Shown: positions 1 to 6,440, counted from the stretch's first letter. The stretch: DNA of 8,581 bases from Deltaproteobacteria bacterium (GCA_030604545.1 JAUVVS010000057.1:1-8581); one strand, 5' to 3'. The notes: a model not told the origin generated them from the sequence alone. A program made the numbers and translations.

Positions 1-199
1 ACCTTTTTTTCCATTTTTTATCCGAGATTGATCTTTACCTTCCCTCTAACCCTTATAGCCACAAATTAAAGAGTGAATTAAAGAGTGATCAATTTAACAT
101 AATAGATGGATCTTCATAGCCAGGCCAACCATCACTGAATCAAGTTCAGCACAGGCTTAAAGACACTGGCACGAAAGACCCGCCTGCTTCCGGGTTCCG

Positions 200-234
200 G
201 TTTCCGAATTCCGGAATTCCGGAGAATCGGAAAC
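200..234. repeat. 35-bp near-perfect palindrome
   Basis: The centre is a perfect 12-bp palindrome, CCGGAATTCCGG, at 211-222. Outer arms GTTTCCG (200-206) and CGGAAAC (228-234) are also perfectly complementary, with a few unpaired bases between the arms and the core. It could extrude as a cruciform or fold as RNA. It is the first of four consecutive dyads in a GC-rich island. Function is unknown; an interspersed repeat is the simplest reading. Confidence 0.65.
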
Positions 235-252
235 TCGTCTGAGCGCCCGTCC

Positions 253-316
253 GCTTCGGCTGAAGCCTTGCGATGCCGGGCGGGGCTCGCGACCCGCCCG
301 CCTCGCCTGATGGCGA
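253..316. repeat. Three consecutive GC-rich hairpins
   Basis: Three perfect stems follow one another. GCTTC (253-257) pairs with GAAGC (262-266) around a 4-base loop. CGGGCGGG (277-284) pairs with CCCGCCCG (293-300) around an 8-base loop. TCGCC (303-307) pairs with GGCGA (312-316) around TGAT. None is followed by a T-run, so they are not typical intrinsic terminators. The compact serial folding suggests a repeat element or a structured transcript; which of these it is cannot be decided here. Confidence 0.6.
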
Positions 317-322
317 AGCCGA

Positions 323-366
323 TGGCGGGCAGGTGGCGGGCAGGTGGCGGGCAGGTGGCGGGCAGG
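323..366. repeat. 11-bp tandem repeat, four perfect copies
   Basis: TGGCGGGCAGG is repeated four times without interruption or mismatch (323-333, 334-344, 345-355, 356-366). Perfect identity between copies suggests recent slippage and a copy number likely to vary between strains. Similar short G-rich pieces (GGCGGG) occur in the hairpins just upstream, so the array probably grew from the edge of that island. There are no spacers, so this is not a CRISPR array. Confidence 0.9.
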
Positions 367-494
367 TTAGGTTTTAAGTTTTAGGTATAAAGTATTTGAT
401 ATTAAATTAATATAACAGATACTTATAATCTTTAACTTAAAGTATTTGTTAAGAGATAATTTTTTAACTTGTTTTCAAACAGCTAAAATATTAC

Positions 495-526
495 ACAACT
501 TAACCACTCAACAACTTAACTACTTA
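495..526 (+). repeat. Degenerate 8-bp tandem repeat, four units
   Basis: Four octamers run head to tail: ACAACTTA, ACCACTCA, ACAACTTA and ACTACTTA, consensus ACNACTYA. The same octamer family occurs in the opposite orientation after the tRNA at 6663-6686, and the two sites share an exact 15-base match (498-512 against the complement of 6669-6683). It lies between the GC-rich island and mnmG. Confidence 0.75.
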
Positions 527-551
527 ACGAGGTCTGAAACTATCATATACT
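524..551 (+). promoter_or_regulatory. Possible promoter of mnmG
   Basis: TTAACG (524-529) and TATACT (546-551) are separated by 16 bp and match the sigma70 -35 and -10 consensus at 4/6 and 5/6 positions. Transcription would start near 558, giving a leader of about 60 bases. A perfect TATAAT further upstream (424-429) lacks a good -35 at normal spacing. In DNA this AT-rich such matches arise by chance, so this is a candidate only. Confidence 0.25.
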
Positions 552-616
552 GATAATTTAGTAAAAGTCAAAAAGTGAAAAAAATCATCTTTCGTGATTA
601 AAAGAGACCTATCCTA

Positions 617-2512
617 ATGAATTTCTGCCGAAAAAAATACGATGTCGTCGTTATAGGTGCAGGTCATGCCGGATGTGAGGCTGCACTGGCGGCATCCAGA
701 ATGGGATGCAGCGTTCTCCTTGTAGCTATAGATTTAGATAAGATGGCTGCAATGCCGTGCAGCCCCTCCATCGGCGGTATGGCAAAGGGACAACTTGTGA
801 AAGAGATAGACGCCCTTGGTGGCGAGATGGCAAAGATTACAGACAAAACAGCAATACAATACAGAACGCTAAACAGAAAAAAGGGCCCTGCGGTCCATTC
901 ATCCAGGACTCAAAATGATAAAATCCGTTACCATATGGCTATGAAGGCTGTGATTGAAAAGCAGCCGAACCTGGATATAAAACAAACAATGGTTGAGCGG
1001 GTTGTTGTTGAGGACGGCAAGGTTGTAGGCATTGAGGATAACACCAGGTTTGGATATCAATCTGAATCTGTTATTATAGCAACAGGAACTTTTTTAAGCG
1101 GATTGATCCATATTGGGTTCAATTCATTCAGGGCAGGAAGGGCCGGTGAATTTGCGTCTTATGGTCTACCTGCTAATCTGAAAAAACTGGGGTTTAAGCT
1201 TGGAAGGATGAAGACAGGCACACCACCCAGACTAAAAAAAACAAGTATAGATTTTTCAAAATTTGCAAAGCAGGAAATAGAGCAAGATCCCACGCCGTTT
1301 TCCTTTTTTACCGAAAAAATTACCATGCCGCAGATACCAAGCTATATCGGGTATACCAATAAGAAAAGCCATAAGATAGTTAAAAATAATCTCAAGAGTT
1401 CCGCCTTGTATGGCGGAATCATTAAGGGAGTTTCTGCCAGGTACTGTCCTTCTTTTGAAGACAAGGTTGTCAGGTTTCCCGATAGAGATAGACACCAGGT
1501 AATCCTCGAACCGGAGGGTCTTGACACAGATGAAATCTATGCCAGCGGCCTTGGAAATAGTCTTCCCATGGAGATTCAAATTCAGATGGTCAGATCTGTT
1601 GAAGGGTTGGAGGAGGCGGAAATCATACGGCCCGCTTATGCCATAGAATATGATTATATCAACCCTATCCAAATTAAACCAACCCTTGAGACAAAAAAGA
1701 TTTCGGGACTTTTTTTGGCCGGTCAGATCAACGGAACTTCGGGTTATGAAGAGGCAGCCGCCCAGGGAATATGGGCCGGGATCAATGCGGCATGCAGTAT
1801 TCAAGGAAGACCACCTTTTGTTCTGGATAGATCTCAGGCTTACATGGGTGTTATGTTAGATGACCTTGTTACAAGGGGTACACGTGAACCATATCGTATG
1901 TTTACATCAAGGGCAGAGTACAGGTTAATGCTGCGAGAGGATAATGCTGATCTAAGGTTGATGGAAACCGGGCATGAGCTCGGTCTTATCGATATTGAAA
2001 CATTAAAGGATGTAAAAGATCGAAAAAAGAAAATTGCGAAAGAGATAAAAAGAATAAAGGGAACCGTGATAAAACCTTCAAAAGTAGCAAATGATTATTT
2101 AAAAAGCCGTGGAACAAGCCCTGTTAATACCGGGATAAGTCTTGATCTACTTTTGAAAAGAGCTGAATTGGATTATCGGGTTGTAGAAGAGTTGGCTAAA
2201 AGTCCTGAGAGCATCAGCAGTAAAACTGCAAGACAGGTTGAGATTGAAATAAAATACGAAGGCTATATTAAAAGGCAGCTAAGAGAAATCGAGAAGTTTA
2301 AAAACTTAGAGAAAATGAAAATACCGGAAGTTTTTGATTTTTCTATGGTGCATGGACTTTCAAATGAATTGAAAGAAAAACTTTCAATTAGAAGACCAAG
2401 TTCCCTTGGACAAGCGTCTCGCATCGATGGGATCACACCAGCCGCCCTTTCCGTGATCATGATTGCCATTAAAGCTTCTTCATTCCAAAATCCACAACCG
2501 AATGATTCCTGA
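617..2512 (+). CDS. mnmG: tRNA uridine-5-carboxymethylaminomethyl modification enzyme MnmG (GidA)
   Basis: This 631-residue protein is the FAD-dependent subunit that, with the GTPase MnmE, installs the (carboxymethyl)aminomethyl group at C5 of wobble uridine 34 in tRNAs reading split codon boxes. It acts in the cytoplasm. The FAD-binding Rossmann motif GAGHAG is at residues 14-19. The two cysteines conserved in the family are C48 (in MPCSPSIGG) and C277 (in ARYCPSFEDK). The second signature, AGQINGTSGYEEAAAQG, is at 368-384, and the C-terminal MnmE-contacting helical region ends with SLGQASRIDGITPAA at 596-610. Length is normal for the family and no frameshift is seen. The ATG at 617 has a weak AAAGAGA Shine-Dalgarno (601-607) and leaves only seven residues before the conserved first beta strand, which supports it. 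No rsmG (gidB) follows, unlike in many genomes; a hairpin and promoter do, so it is probably transcribed alone. Confidence 0.98.
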   Translation: MNFCRKKYDVVVIGAGHAGCEAALAASRMGCSVLLVAIDLDKMAAMPCSPSIGGMAKGQLVKEIDALGGEMAKITDKTAIQYRTLNRKKGPAVHSSRTQNDKIRYHMAMKAVIEKQPNLDIKQTMVERVVVEDGKVVGIEDNTRFGYQSESVIIATGTFLSGLIHIGFNSFRAGRAGEFASYGLPANLKKLGFKLGRMKTGTPPRLKKTSIDFSKFAKQEIEQDPTPFSFFTEKITMPQIPSYIGYTNKKSHKIVKNNLKSSALYGGIIKGVSARYCPSFEDKVVRFPDRDRHQVILEPEGLDTDEIYASGLGNSLPMEIQIQMVRSVEGLEEAEIIRPAYAIEYDYINPIQIKPTLETKKISGLFLAGQINGTSGYEEAAAQGIWAGINAACSIQGRPPFVLDRSQAYMGVMLDDLVTRGTREPYRMFTSRAEYRLMLREDNADLRLMETGHELGLIDIETLKDVKDRKKKIAKEIKRIKGTVIKPSKVANDYLKSRGTSPVNTGISLDLLLKRAELDYRVVEELAKSPESISSKTARQVEIEIKYEGYIKRQLREIEKFKNLEKMKIPEVFDFSMVHGLSNELKEKLSIRRPSSLGQASRIDGITPAALSVIMIAIKASSFQNPQPNDS

Positions 2513-2539
2513 TGAATTCGACTTTTTATGAATTCATCA
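2510..2539 (+). terminator. Perfect hairpin starting in the mnmG stop codon
   Basis: TGATGAATTC (2510-2519) and GAATTCATCA (2530-2539) are perfect inverted repeats, giving a 10-bp stem with a 10-base loop. The first three bases of the stem are the mnmG stop codon TGA. The stem is AT-rich and no U-tract follows, so it is not a classical intrinsic terminator. It could mark or protect the mRNA 3' end, or be a protein-binding dyad next to the promoter that follows. Confidence 0.45.
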
Positions 2540-2542
2540 TAC

Positions 2543-2574
2543 TTGACACATTAAGACTTTAAACTTATTATAAT
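2543..2574 (+). promoter_or_regulatory. Candidate sigma70 promoter downstream of mnmG
   Basis: A perfect -35 hexamer TTGACA (2543-2548) is followed after 17 bp by TATTAT (2566-2571, 5/6 match to the -10). An overlapping perfect TATAAT lies at 2569-2574 but at a 20-bp spacing. It points toward the J-protein gene, more than 400 bp away. It could drive that gene with a long leader, or a separate small RNA. There is no direct evidence for either. Confidence 0.5.
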
Positions 2575-2726
2575 TACTGATAATATTTGATTAACCAATA
2601 ACACGATATTTCAGTAAGTTTATGAAATTAGTATCATAGTAAAAAGGTAAAGGTTCAGCCACTAAGACACGAGGCACAAAGAAGAGATATTAATTTAAAC
2701 CTTTATCAAAAAGAAAAGAATCCATA

Positions 2727-2754
2727 AGTGTTTAGTGTTTAGTATTTTGTGTTT
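2727..2754 (+). repeat. Degenerate 7-bp tandem repeat
   Basis: Four heptamers run in tandem: AGTGTTT, AGTGTTT, AGTATTT and TGTGTTT. It is low-complexity spacer DNA similar in style to the octamer arrays elsewhere in the window, though with a different period. Confidence 0.55.
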
Positions 2755-2812
2755 TGTTTGAAATATATGCCGATATACTAGTTTTCTGTTCTGAAAGTTA
2801 TTTCCTTAAAAC

Positions 2813-2830
2813 AGGCAATTTAAGTTGCCT
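2813..2830 (+). other. Small hairpin in the J-protein upstream region
   Basis: AGGCAA (2813-2818) pairs perfectly with TTGCCT (2825-2830) around a 6-base loop, and short flanking TTAAA/TTTAA arms can extend it. A T-rich stretch follows about 15 bases later (2846-2852), too far for a standard terminator. Role unknown. Confidence 0.35.
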
Positions 2831-2854
2831 TTAAATTGATAGGGTATTTTTTCG

Positions 2855-2902
2855 TAATCATAATCTAATAGGTTCTAATGTTTAAGATTAAGATTATGAT
2901 TA
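2855..2902. promoter_or_regulatory. Perfect 12-bp inverted repeat upstream of the J-protein gene
   Basis: TAATCATAATCT (2855-2866) and AGATTATGATTA (2891-2902) are exact reverse complements separated by 24 bases. The dyad ends 88 bp before the start codon. It does not match the CIRCE heat-shock operator (TTAGCACTC-N9-GAGTGCTAA). It could be an operator for an unknown regulator or an mRNA leader hairpin. Confidence 0.45.
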
Positions 2903-2990
2903 ATGGGCGCTATACAAAACACTTTCGTAAAAAGGTCGCTTTTCTGACTTTTTGCGAGAGCAGGAAGTGTAGATACTGGAGAATTATAAA

Positions 2991-3908
2991 ATGCCTGAAA
3001 CAGATTATTATAAAACACTTGGCATAAGTAAAAATACTTCTAATGAGGAGATCAAAAAGGCATATCGGAAACTTGCCATGAAGTATCATCCCGATCATAC
3101 TAAAGGCGATAAAACCGCAGAAAATAAATTTAAAAAAATCAGCGAAGCTTATGCTGTTTTAAGCGATAAGAAAAAGCGCAAACAATATGATACATTCGGA
3201 TCTGCTGGATTCCATCAGCGGTATTCCCAGGAAGATATCTTTAGAGGATTTGATTTTTCTGATATACTTAAAGAGTTTGGATTTGGAGGGACAAATTTTT
3301 TTACAAGCAGGGGAGGTGGAAGACGTTTCTCTTTCGGTTCCGAGAGCCCTTTTGGGGCCCATGCAAGGGGCCGGCAAGCACGAATCAAAGGGTCGGACAT
3401 AGTATACGAACTCCCCTTAACTTTGAAAGAAGTGTTAACGGGAACCAGCAAGACTGTGACCTTTAAGCATAAGGGCCGTACTGAAAATTTAACGGTAAAG
3501 ATACCAAAGGGTATGATTACAGGTAAGAAATTACGGCTTGCGGAAAAGGGCGAACCAAGCCCTTATGGGGGCCCAGCCGGGAATCTTTACATCCAATCTA
3601 AAGTAATTGATGATCCAATATATAGTATTCAAGGACATGATCTTTATATCAACAGCGAGATAAAATTGAGTGATGCAATTCTTGGAACGAGGTTATCCGT
3701 TACGGCTCTTGACAATAAGGAATTAAGCTTGAAGATTCCTCCTGGTACGAAGCACAAGACCAAGATGCGCCTTTCTAATCACGGCCTTCCTCATATGAAG
3801 GGCAGAGGGAAGGGTGATCTTTATGTTCTTATACATGTCAATATCCCTAAACATCTCACTAGCGAACAAAAAATATTGATCAAAAAGCTGGCTGAGGCGG
3901 GAATGTAA
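2991..3908 (+). CDS. CbpA/DnaJ-like type II J-domain co-chaperone
   Basis: This 305-residue protein is a J-protein that recruits and stimulates the ATPase of DnaK-type Hsp70 chaperones in the cytoplasm. The J domain spans about residues 5-70 and has the invariant HPD at 33-35 and the helix IV segment KKRKQYDTFG. A Gly/Phe-rich linker with the EDIFRGFDFSDI stretch follows (about 71-125). Two C-terminal substrate-binding beta domains follow (about 134-208 and 209-290), with the typical LPLTLKEVLTGTSKTV opening. There is no CXXCXGXG zinc-finger domain, which separates it from canonical DnaJ and matches the CbpA/DjlA-independent type II class; the length is close to that of CbpA (about 306). GGAGA at 2978-2982, 8 bases before the ATG, supports the start. 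The name cbpA is plausible, but orthology with E. coli CbpA (curved-DNA binding) is not shown, so no symbol is given. Confidence 0.93.
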   Translation: MPETDYYKTLGISKNTSNEEIKKAYRKLAMKYHPDHTKGDKTAENKFKKISEAYAVLSDKKKRKQYDTFGSAGFHQRYSQEDIFRGFDFSDILKEFGFGGTNFFTSRGGGRRFSFGSESPFGAHARGRQARIKGSDIVYELPLTLKEVLTGTSKTVTFKHKGRTENLTVKIPKGMITGKKLRLAEKGEPSPYGGPAGNLYIQSKVIDDPIYSIQGHDLYINSEIKLSDAILGTRLSVTALDNKELSLKIPPGTKHKTKMRLSNHGLPHMKGRGKGDLYVLIHVNIPKHLTSEQKILIKKLAEAGM

Positions 3909-3937
3909 AAAATAAAAAACACAAAAAAGTAAAATTA

Positions 3938-3975
3938 TTGACAAAATAATATGTTCAATGTACATTAAATATAAT
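3938..3975 (+). promoter_or_regulatory. Candidate promoter of hpt
   Basis: A perfect TTGACA -35 (3938-3943) is followed after 17 bp by TACATT (3961-3966, 4/6), which forms part of a 10-bp palindrome AATGTACATT (3957-3966). A perfect TATAAT lies at 3970-3975, at a spacing of 26 from the same -35. Using the first pair, transcription would begin near 3973; using the second -10, near 3982. In both cases the hpt leader is very short. Confidence 0.5.
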
Positions 3976-3989
3976 TTAAGTTTTTGATT

Positions 3990-4508
3990 ATGCCCGAACT
4001 TGTTCTCGTATTGAAAAAAGATGATATAGAGAAAATGGTGGCTTCCGTTGCTCATCGAATATCTTCTGACTATAAAGATCGTGAACTTGTTCTTATCGGG
4101 GTTTTAAAAGGCGCATTTGTCTTTCTATCTGATTTAGCGAGGCATCTTACTATCCCGGTAAAGATTGATTTCGTCAATGCATCCAGCTACGGTTCCGACA
4201 CAACTTCTTCAGGAGAAATCCATTTGAGCAGGGAGATAGATATCGATGTAAAAGATAAAGATGTTCTGATTGTTGAAGACATAGTAGACACAGGTTTGAC
4301 TTTAACCTATCTTATTGATTATCTAAAGTCGCTAAACCCAAGGTCTGTAAAGGTATGTGCCTTAATTGACAAGCATGAACGCCGTAAAACAAAATGTAAT
4401 CTTGATTACTCATGCCATGAAGTAGATAAAGGATTCCTTGTGGGATATGGACTTGATTATTCGGAAGATTACAGGCATTTACCTGATATTTATCATTTGA
4501 AATTATAA
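3990..4508 (+). CDS. hpt: Hypoxanthine(-guanine) phosphoribosyltransferase
   Basis: This cytoplasmic purine salvage enzyme transfers phosphoribose from PRPP to hypoxanthine (and usually guanine) to make IMP or GMP. Numbering from the ATG at 3990 (172 residues), the LKG pyrophosphate loop is at 39-41 and the flexible-loop Ser-Tyr of NASSYG at 66-67. The PRPP-binding motif VLIVEDIVDTGLT is at 92-104, with D100 as the likely general base, K128 as the purine-contacting lysine, and FLVGYGLDYSEDYRHLP at 149-165 closing the base pocket. All key positions expected for the family are present and the length is normal. A TTG two codons upstream (3984) is in frame, but the ATG fits family N-termini better. 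No purine-rich Shine-Dalgarno precedes either start (only TAAG at 3977-3980), which is unusual in this window. A repeat element begins four bases after the stop. Confidence 0.96.
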   Translation: MPELVLVLKKDDIEKMVASVAHRISSDYKDRELVLIGVLKGAFVFLSDLARHLTIPVKIDFVNASSYGSDTTSSGEIHLSREIDIDVKDKDVLIVEDIVDTGLTLTYLIDYLKSLNPRSVKVCALIDKHERRKTKCNLDYSCHEVDKGFLVGYGLDYSEDYRHLPDIYHLKL

Positions 4509-4511
4509 TGA

Positions 4512-4676
4512 GAGACCTTTGAAAAATGCTCAATTTTGTTCAAGTTCAAGGAAGGCGAAAATTTTAACCACAGGAATACATTGAGTATTTTGTGGATAGC
4601 GCTAAAGCTTCACTTCGTGCCAAAATTTGAGCCTGACACAGAAATTGGGCAAAAGGGGGCGTTTTGCAAAGGTCTC
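4512..4676. mobile_element. MITE-like element 1 (165 bp) with terminal inverted repeats and AATGA target duplication
   Basis: The ends are GAGACCTTTG (from 4512) and its exact complement CAAAGGTCTC at the right (to 4676), with imperfect pairing continuing inward. Immediately outside, AATGA occurs at both 4507-4511 and 4677-4681, a perfect 5-bp direct repeat of the kind left by transposition. The interior has no coding frame and is itself palindromic: CCACAGGAATAC (4568-4579) pairs with GTATTTTGTGG (4585-4595), and further arms (AAATTTT/AAAATTT, GCAAAAGGGGGC) flank it. The left target copy overlaps the hpt stop codon and the right copy ends just before the Shine-Dalgarno of the next gene. A non-autonomous element moved by a transposase encoded elsewhere is the best reading; a structured mRNA spacer is the alternative. 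Confidence 0.75.
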
Positions 4677-4694
4677 AATGAGTGAGGATATGAA

Positions 4695-6434
4695 ATGATT
4701 GTTACTTGTAATGAATGCAAGTCCAGCTTCAATTTAAATGAAAGCCTTTTAAAACAAACTGGTTCTAAAGTTCGATGCTCAAAATGTAAAAATGTTTTTA
4801 TAGCCTATCCGCCTGCACCAATGGAAGATCTCGAGAAAACCGCGGAGGTTATACCTGATCTTGAAGCTGAAAAACCGGAAACTCCTGATGAAGCACAGGA
4901 AGATCTTGATCTTGAACCTAAAGCAGTTATGGAGCCAAAAGCAGAAGAAGGTGCGGAAGAGGCTGAGGCTGCGGCAGATGAGGATGAACTTGATTTATCA
5001 GATTTAGAAAAGATCATAGAGGAAGATGAAGCCCCAGAGGCGGCCACGGCTGAGGCTGAAGCAGGTGAAGATGAGCTTGAGGATTTTGATTTAGATTTTG
5101 ATTTAGATTTGGATTTAGAGCCCGAAGCAGAAGAAGGTGTGGAAGAGGCAAAGGCTGAGGCTGAGGCTGATGAGGATGAACTTGATTTATCAGACTTAGA
5201 AAAGATCATAGAGGAAGATGAAGCCCCAGAGGCGGCCACGGCTGAGGCTGAAGCAGGTGAAGATGAGCTTGAGGATTTTGATCTTGATTTAGATTTGGAT
5301 TTAGAGCCCGAAGCAGAAGAAGGTGTGGAAGAGGCAAAGGCTGAGGTTAAAGCAGATGAAGATGAGCTTGAGGATCTTGATCTTGATATAGAGCCCGAAT
5401 TAGCAGAAGACTCTATGGAATCTGAAGTAGAAATAGTTTCAGATGAAGCCGGTGCAGAAGTTGAACAAGAGGCTGACGAATTTGATTTGTCAGATATTGA
5501 GGAAATGCTTGAACCGGAAGAGGAACCGGTGACTGAAGAAGGTATTGAGATAGAACCAGAACATGAAGCTGAAACAGCCGAATTTGATACATCAGACATT
5601 GAGAAAATGCTTGATGTTGATGAGGGCGAAGAGAGTGAAAAAGAAGTTGAAATTGAGATGGAAGGTATCGAATTAGAAATTGAAGATAGTGATCAGGGAG
5701 AGTTAGATACGGAAGAAGTGATTGTCGAGGAAGAAATACTAGAAGAACAAATTGATGCGAAGACAACAGAATTCGATATGGAAGCTTTTGTAGATGAGGT
5801 TGAAGCTGAAAAAATTGATGAATCTATTGAGCCTGATGAAGAGATAAAAGAAGATGAAGTTATTGCCGAACCTTTAAAGAAACCTTCCATGAAAAAACGG
5901 CTAAGCATGCCGGTTCGTATTATGTTGATTATTGTGCTGTTAGGAGGAGGTGCTTATGCCGCCAATGTACTACTCAGCAGCATGAATATTAAAATTAAGA
6001 TTCCTTACGTTTCTGACCTATTTAAACCCAAAATTCAAGATGTTGGCAATCTTAAAATAAACACTTTGGATATAAAGAGTAAATTTGTAGAAAATTCTAA
6101 AACTGGAAGGCTTTTTGTGATAACAGGCCAAGCTAAAAATGAATATTCAAAGGCCCGCGGTTTGATCAAAATAACTGGAAAGCTCTTTACTACGGGAAAG
6201 AAGCTTGCACAAACAAAAACGGTATTTTGTGGTAATGTTATATCAGATCTCGATCTTGCCACCATGGATCTGGATACAATTAACAAGCGACTTGTAAACC
6301 GCTTTGGTGATAATAGGTCGAATGCAAAGGTTAGACCAAACAAAGCTATTCCATTTATGATAGTATTTTCAAAACTTCCAAATAATCTAGAAGAATTCAC
6401 AATAAATGTTGTGGGGTCAACACCTATAAAATAG
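4695..6434 (+). CDS. Zinc-ribbon (MJ0042-type), acidic-repeat, single-TM protein with DUF3426-like C-terminus
   Basis: This 579-residue protein has four parts. Residues 1-40 form a zinc ribbon with C5, C8, C28 and C31 (CxxC-19-CxxC). Residues about 43-395 are a very acidic Glu/Asp/Ala/Leu region, probably disordered, containing tandem 62-residue repeats and four copies of a (L/F)D(L/T)SD(L/I)E motif. A basic patch, MKKRLSMPVR (399-408), leads into one membrane helix (about 409-428). Residues 429-579 form a globular tail resembling DUF3426. By the positive-inside rule, the zinc ribbon and acidic arm are cytoplasmic and the tail periplasmic. The GTGAGG ribosome site (4682-4687) lies 7 bases before the ATG. 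Its biochemical role is not known. The architecture suggests a membrane-anchored scaffold that binds a basic or metal-bound partner, which is inference. It sits between two related repeat elements. Confidence 0.88.
   Translation: MIVTCNECKSSFNLNESLLKQTGSKVRCSKCKNVFIAYPPAPMEDLEKTAEVIPDLEAEKPETPDEAQEDLDLEPKAVMEPKAEEGAEEAEAAADEDELDLSDLEKIIEEDEAPEAATAEAEAGEDELEDFDLDFDLDLDLEPEAEEGVEEAKAEAEADEDELDLSDLEKIIEEDEAPEAATAEAEAGEDELEDFDLDLDLDLEPEAEEGVEEAKAEVKADEDELEDLDLDIEPELAEDSMESEVEIVSDEAGAEVEQEADEFDLSDIEEMLEPEEEPVTEEGIEIEPEHEAETAEFDTSDIEKMLDVDEGEESEKEVEIEMEGIELEIEDSDQGELDTEEVIVEEEILEEQIDAKTTEFDMEAFVDEVEAEKIDESIEPDEEIKEDEVIAEPLKKPSMKKRLSMPVRIMLIIVLLGGGAYAANVLLSSMNIKIKIPYVSDLFKPKIQDVGNLKINTLDIKSKFVENSKTGRLFVITGQAKNEYSKARGLIKITGKLFTTGKKLAQTKTVFCGNVISDLDLATMDLDTINKRLVNRFGDNRSNAKVRPNKAIPFMIVFSKLPNNLEEFTINVVGSTPIK
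4941..5399 (+). repeat. In-frame 186-bp tandem repeat (two full copies plus an 87-bp partial)
   Basis: Units start at 4941, 5127 and 5313, each opening with GCAGAAGAAGGTG and ending in GAGCCCGAA. The first two are 186 bp (62 codons) and the third is shortened to 87 bp, ending at 5399, keeping the frame. A 114-bp core (4977-5090 against 5169-5282) differs at only one base, so the duplication is recent. Two 6-bp indels at the edges compensate each other in length. They encode residues 83-144, 145-206 and 207-235 of the zinc-ribbon protein. Confidence 0.93.
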
Positions 6435-6440
6435 GCTGTT

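Larger units (their letters stand above)
1..616. other. Gene-free region upstream of mnmG, rich in repeats
   Basis: No convincing coding frame runs through this stretch on either strand. Bases 1-180 are AT-rich and unremarkable except for a 12-bp tandem duplication (AATTAAAGAGTG at 64-75 and 76-87). Bases 200-366 form a GC-rich island of dyads and tandem repeats, listed separately. Bases 367-616 return to very AT-rich sequence that contains an octamer array and the probable mnmG promoter. Whether the end of another gene lies left of base 1 cannot be told from here. Confidence 0.7.
2513..2990. other. 478-bp spacer between mnmG and the J-protein gene
   Basis: No coding frame is supported here on either strand. 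The spacer holds the tail of the mnmG hairpin, a sigma70-like promoter, a short stretch with 7-8 bp periodicity (2660-2682: CACTAAGA, CACGAGG, CACAAAGA), a heptamer array, a small hairpin and a perfect 12-bp inverted repeat. If transcription starts at the promoter near 2580, the J-protein mRNA would have a leader of about 410 bases. Confidence 0.65.

Noticed and set aside
323..366. Possible CRISPR array
   Set aside because: The 11-bp units abut directly with no spacers, so this is a plain tandem repeat.
601..612. Possible third copy of the GAGACCTTTG terminal repeat before mnmG
   Set aside because: Only GAGACCT matches, there is no partner in inverted orientation nearby, and the bases are better explained as the ribosome-binding region.
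1256..1804. 182-codon open frame on the minus strand inside mnmG
   Set aside because: It lies entirely opposite the conserved middle of mnmG, has no recognisable domain, and its composition follows from the mnmG codons.
3984..3986. TTG start codon for hpt
   Set aside because: An ATG two codons later fits the family N-terminus better, and no ribosome site favours the TTG.
3723..4055. 110-codon minus-strand frame across the J-protein/hpt junction
   Set aside because: It overlaps both real genes and the AT-rich promoter region; the hydrophobic middle is what AT-rich DNA gives by chance.
4805..5599. 264-codon open frame on the minus strand, extremely Ser-rich
   Set aside because: It is the antisense shadow of the Glu/Asp/Ala-rich arm of the zinc-ribbon gene: acidic codon repeats read backwards give Ser-rich frames without stops. 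It has no domain and no ribosome site.
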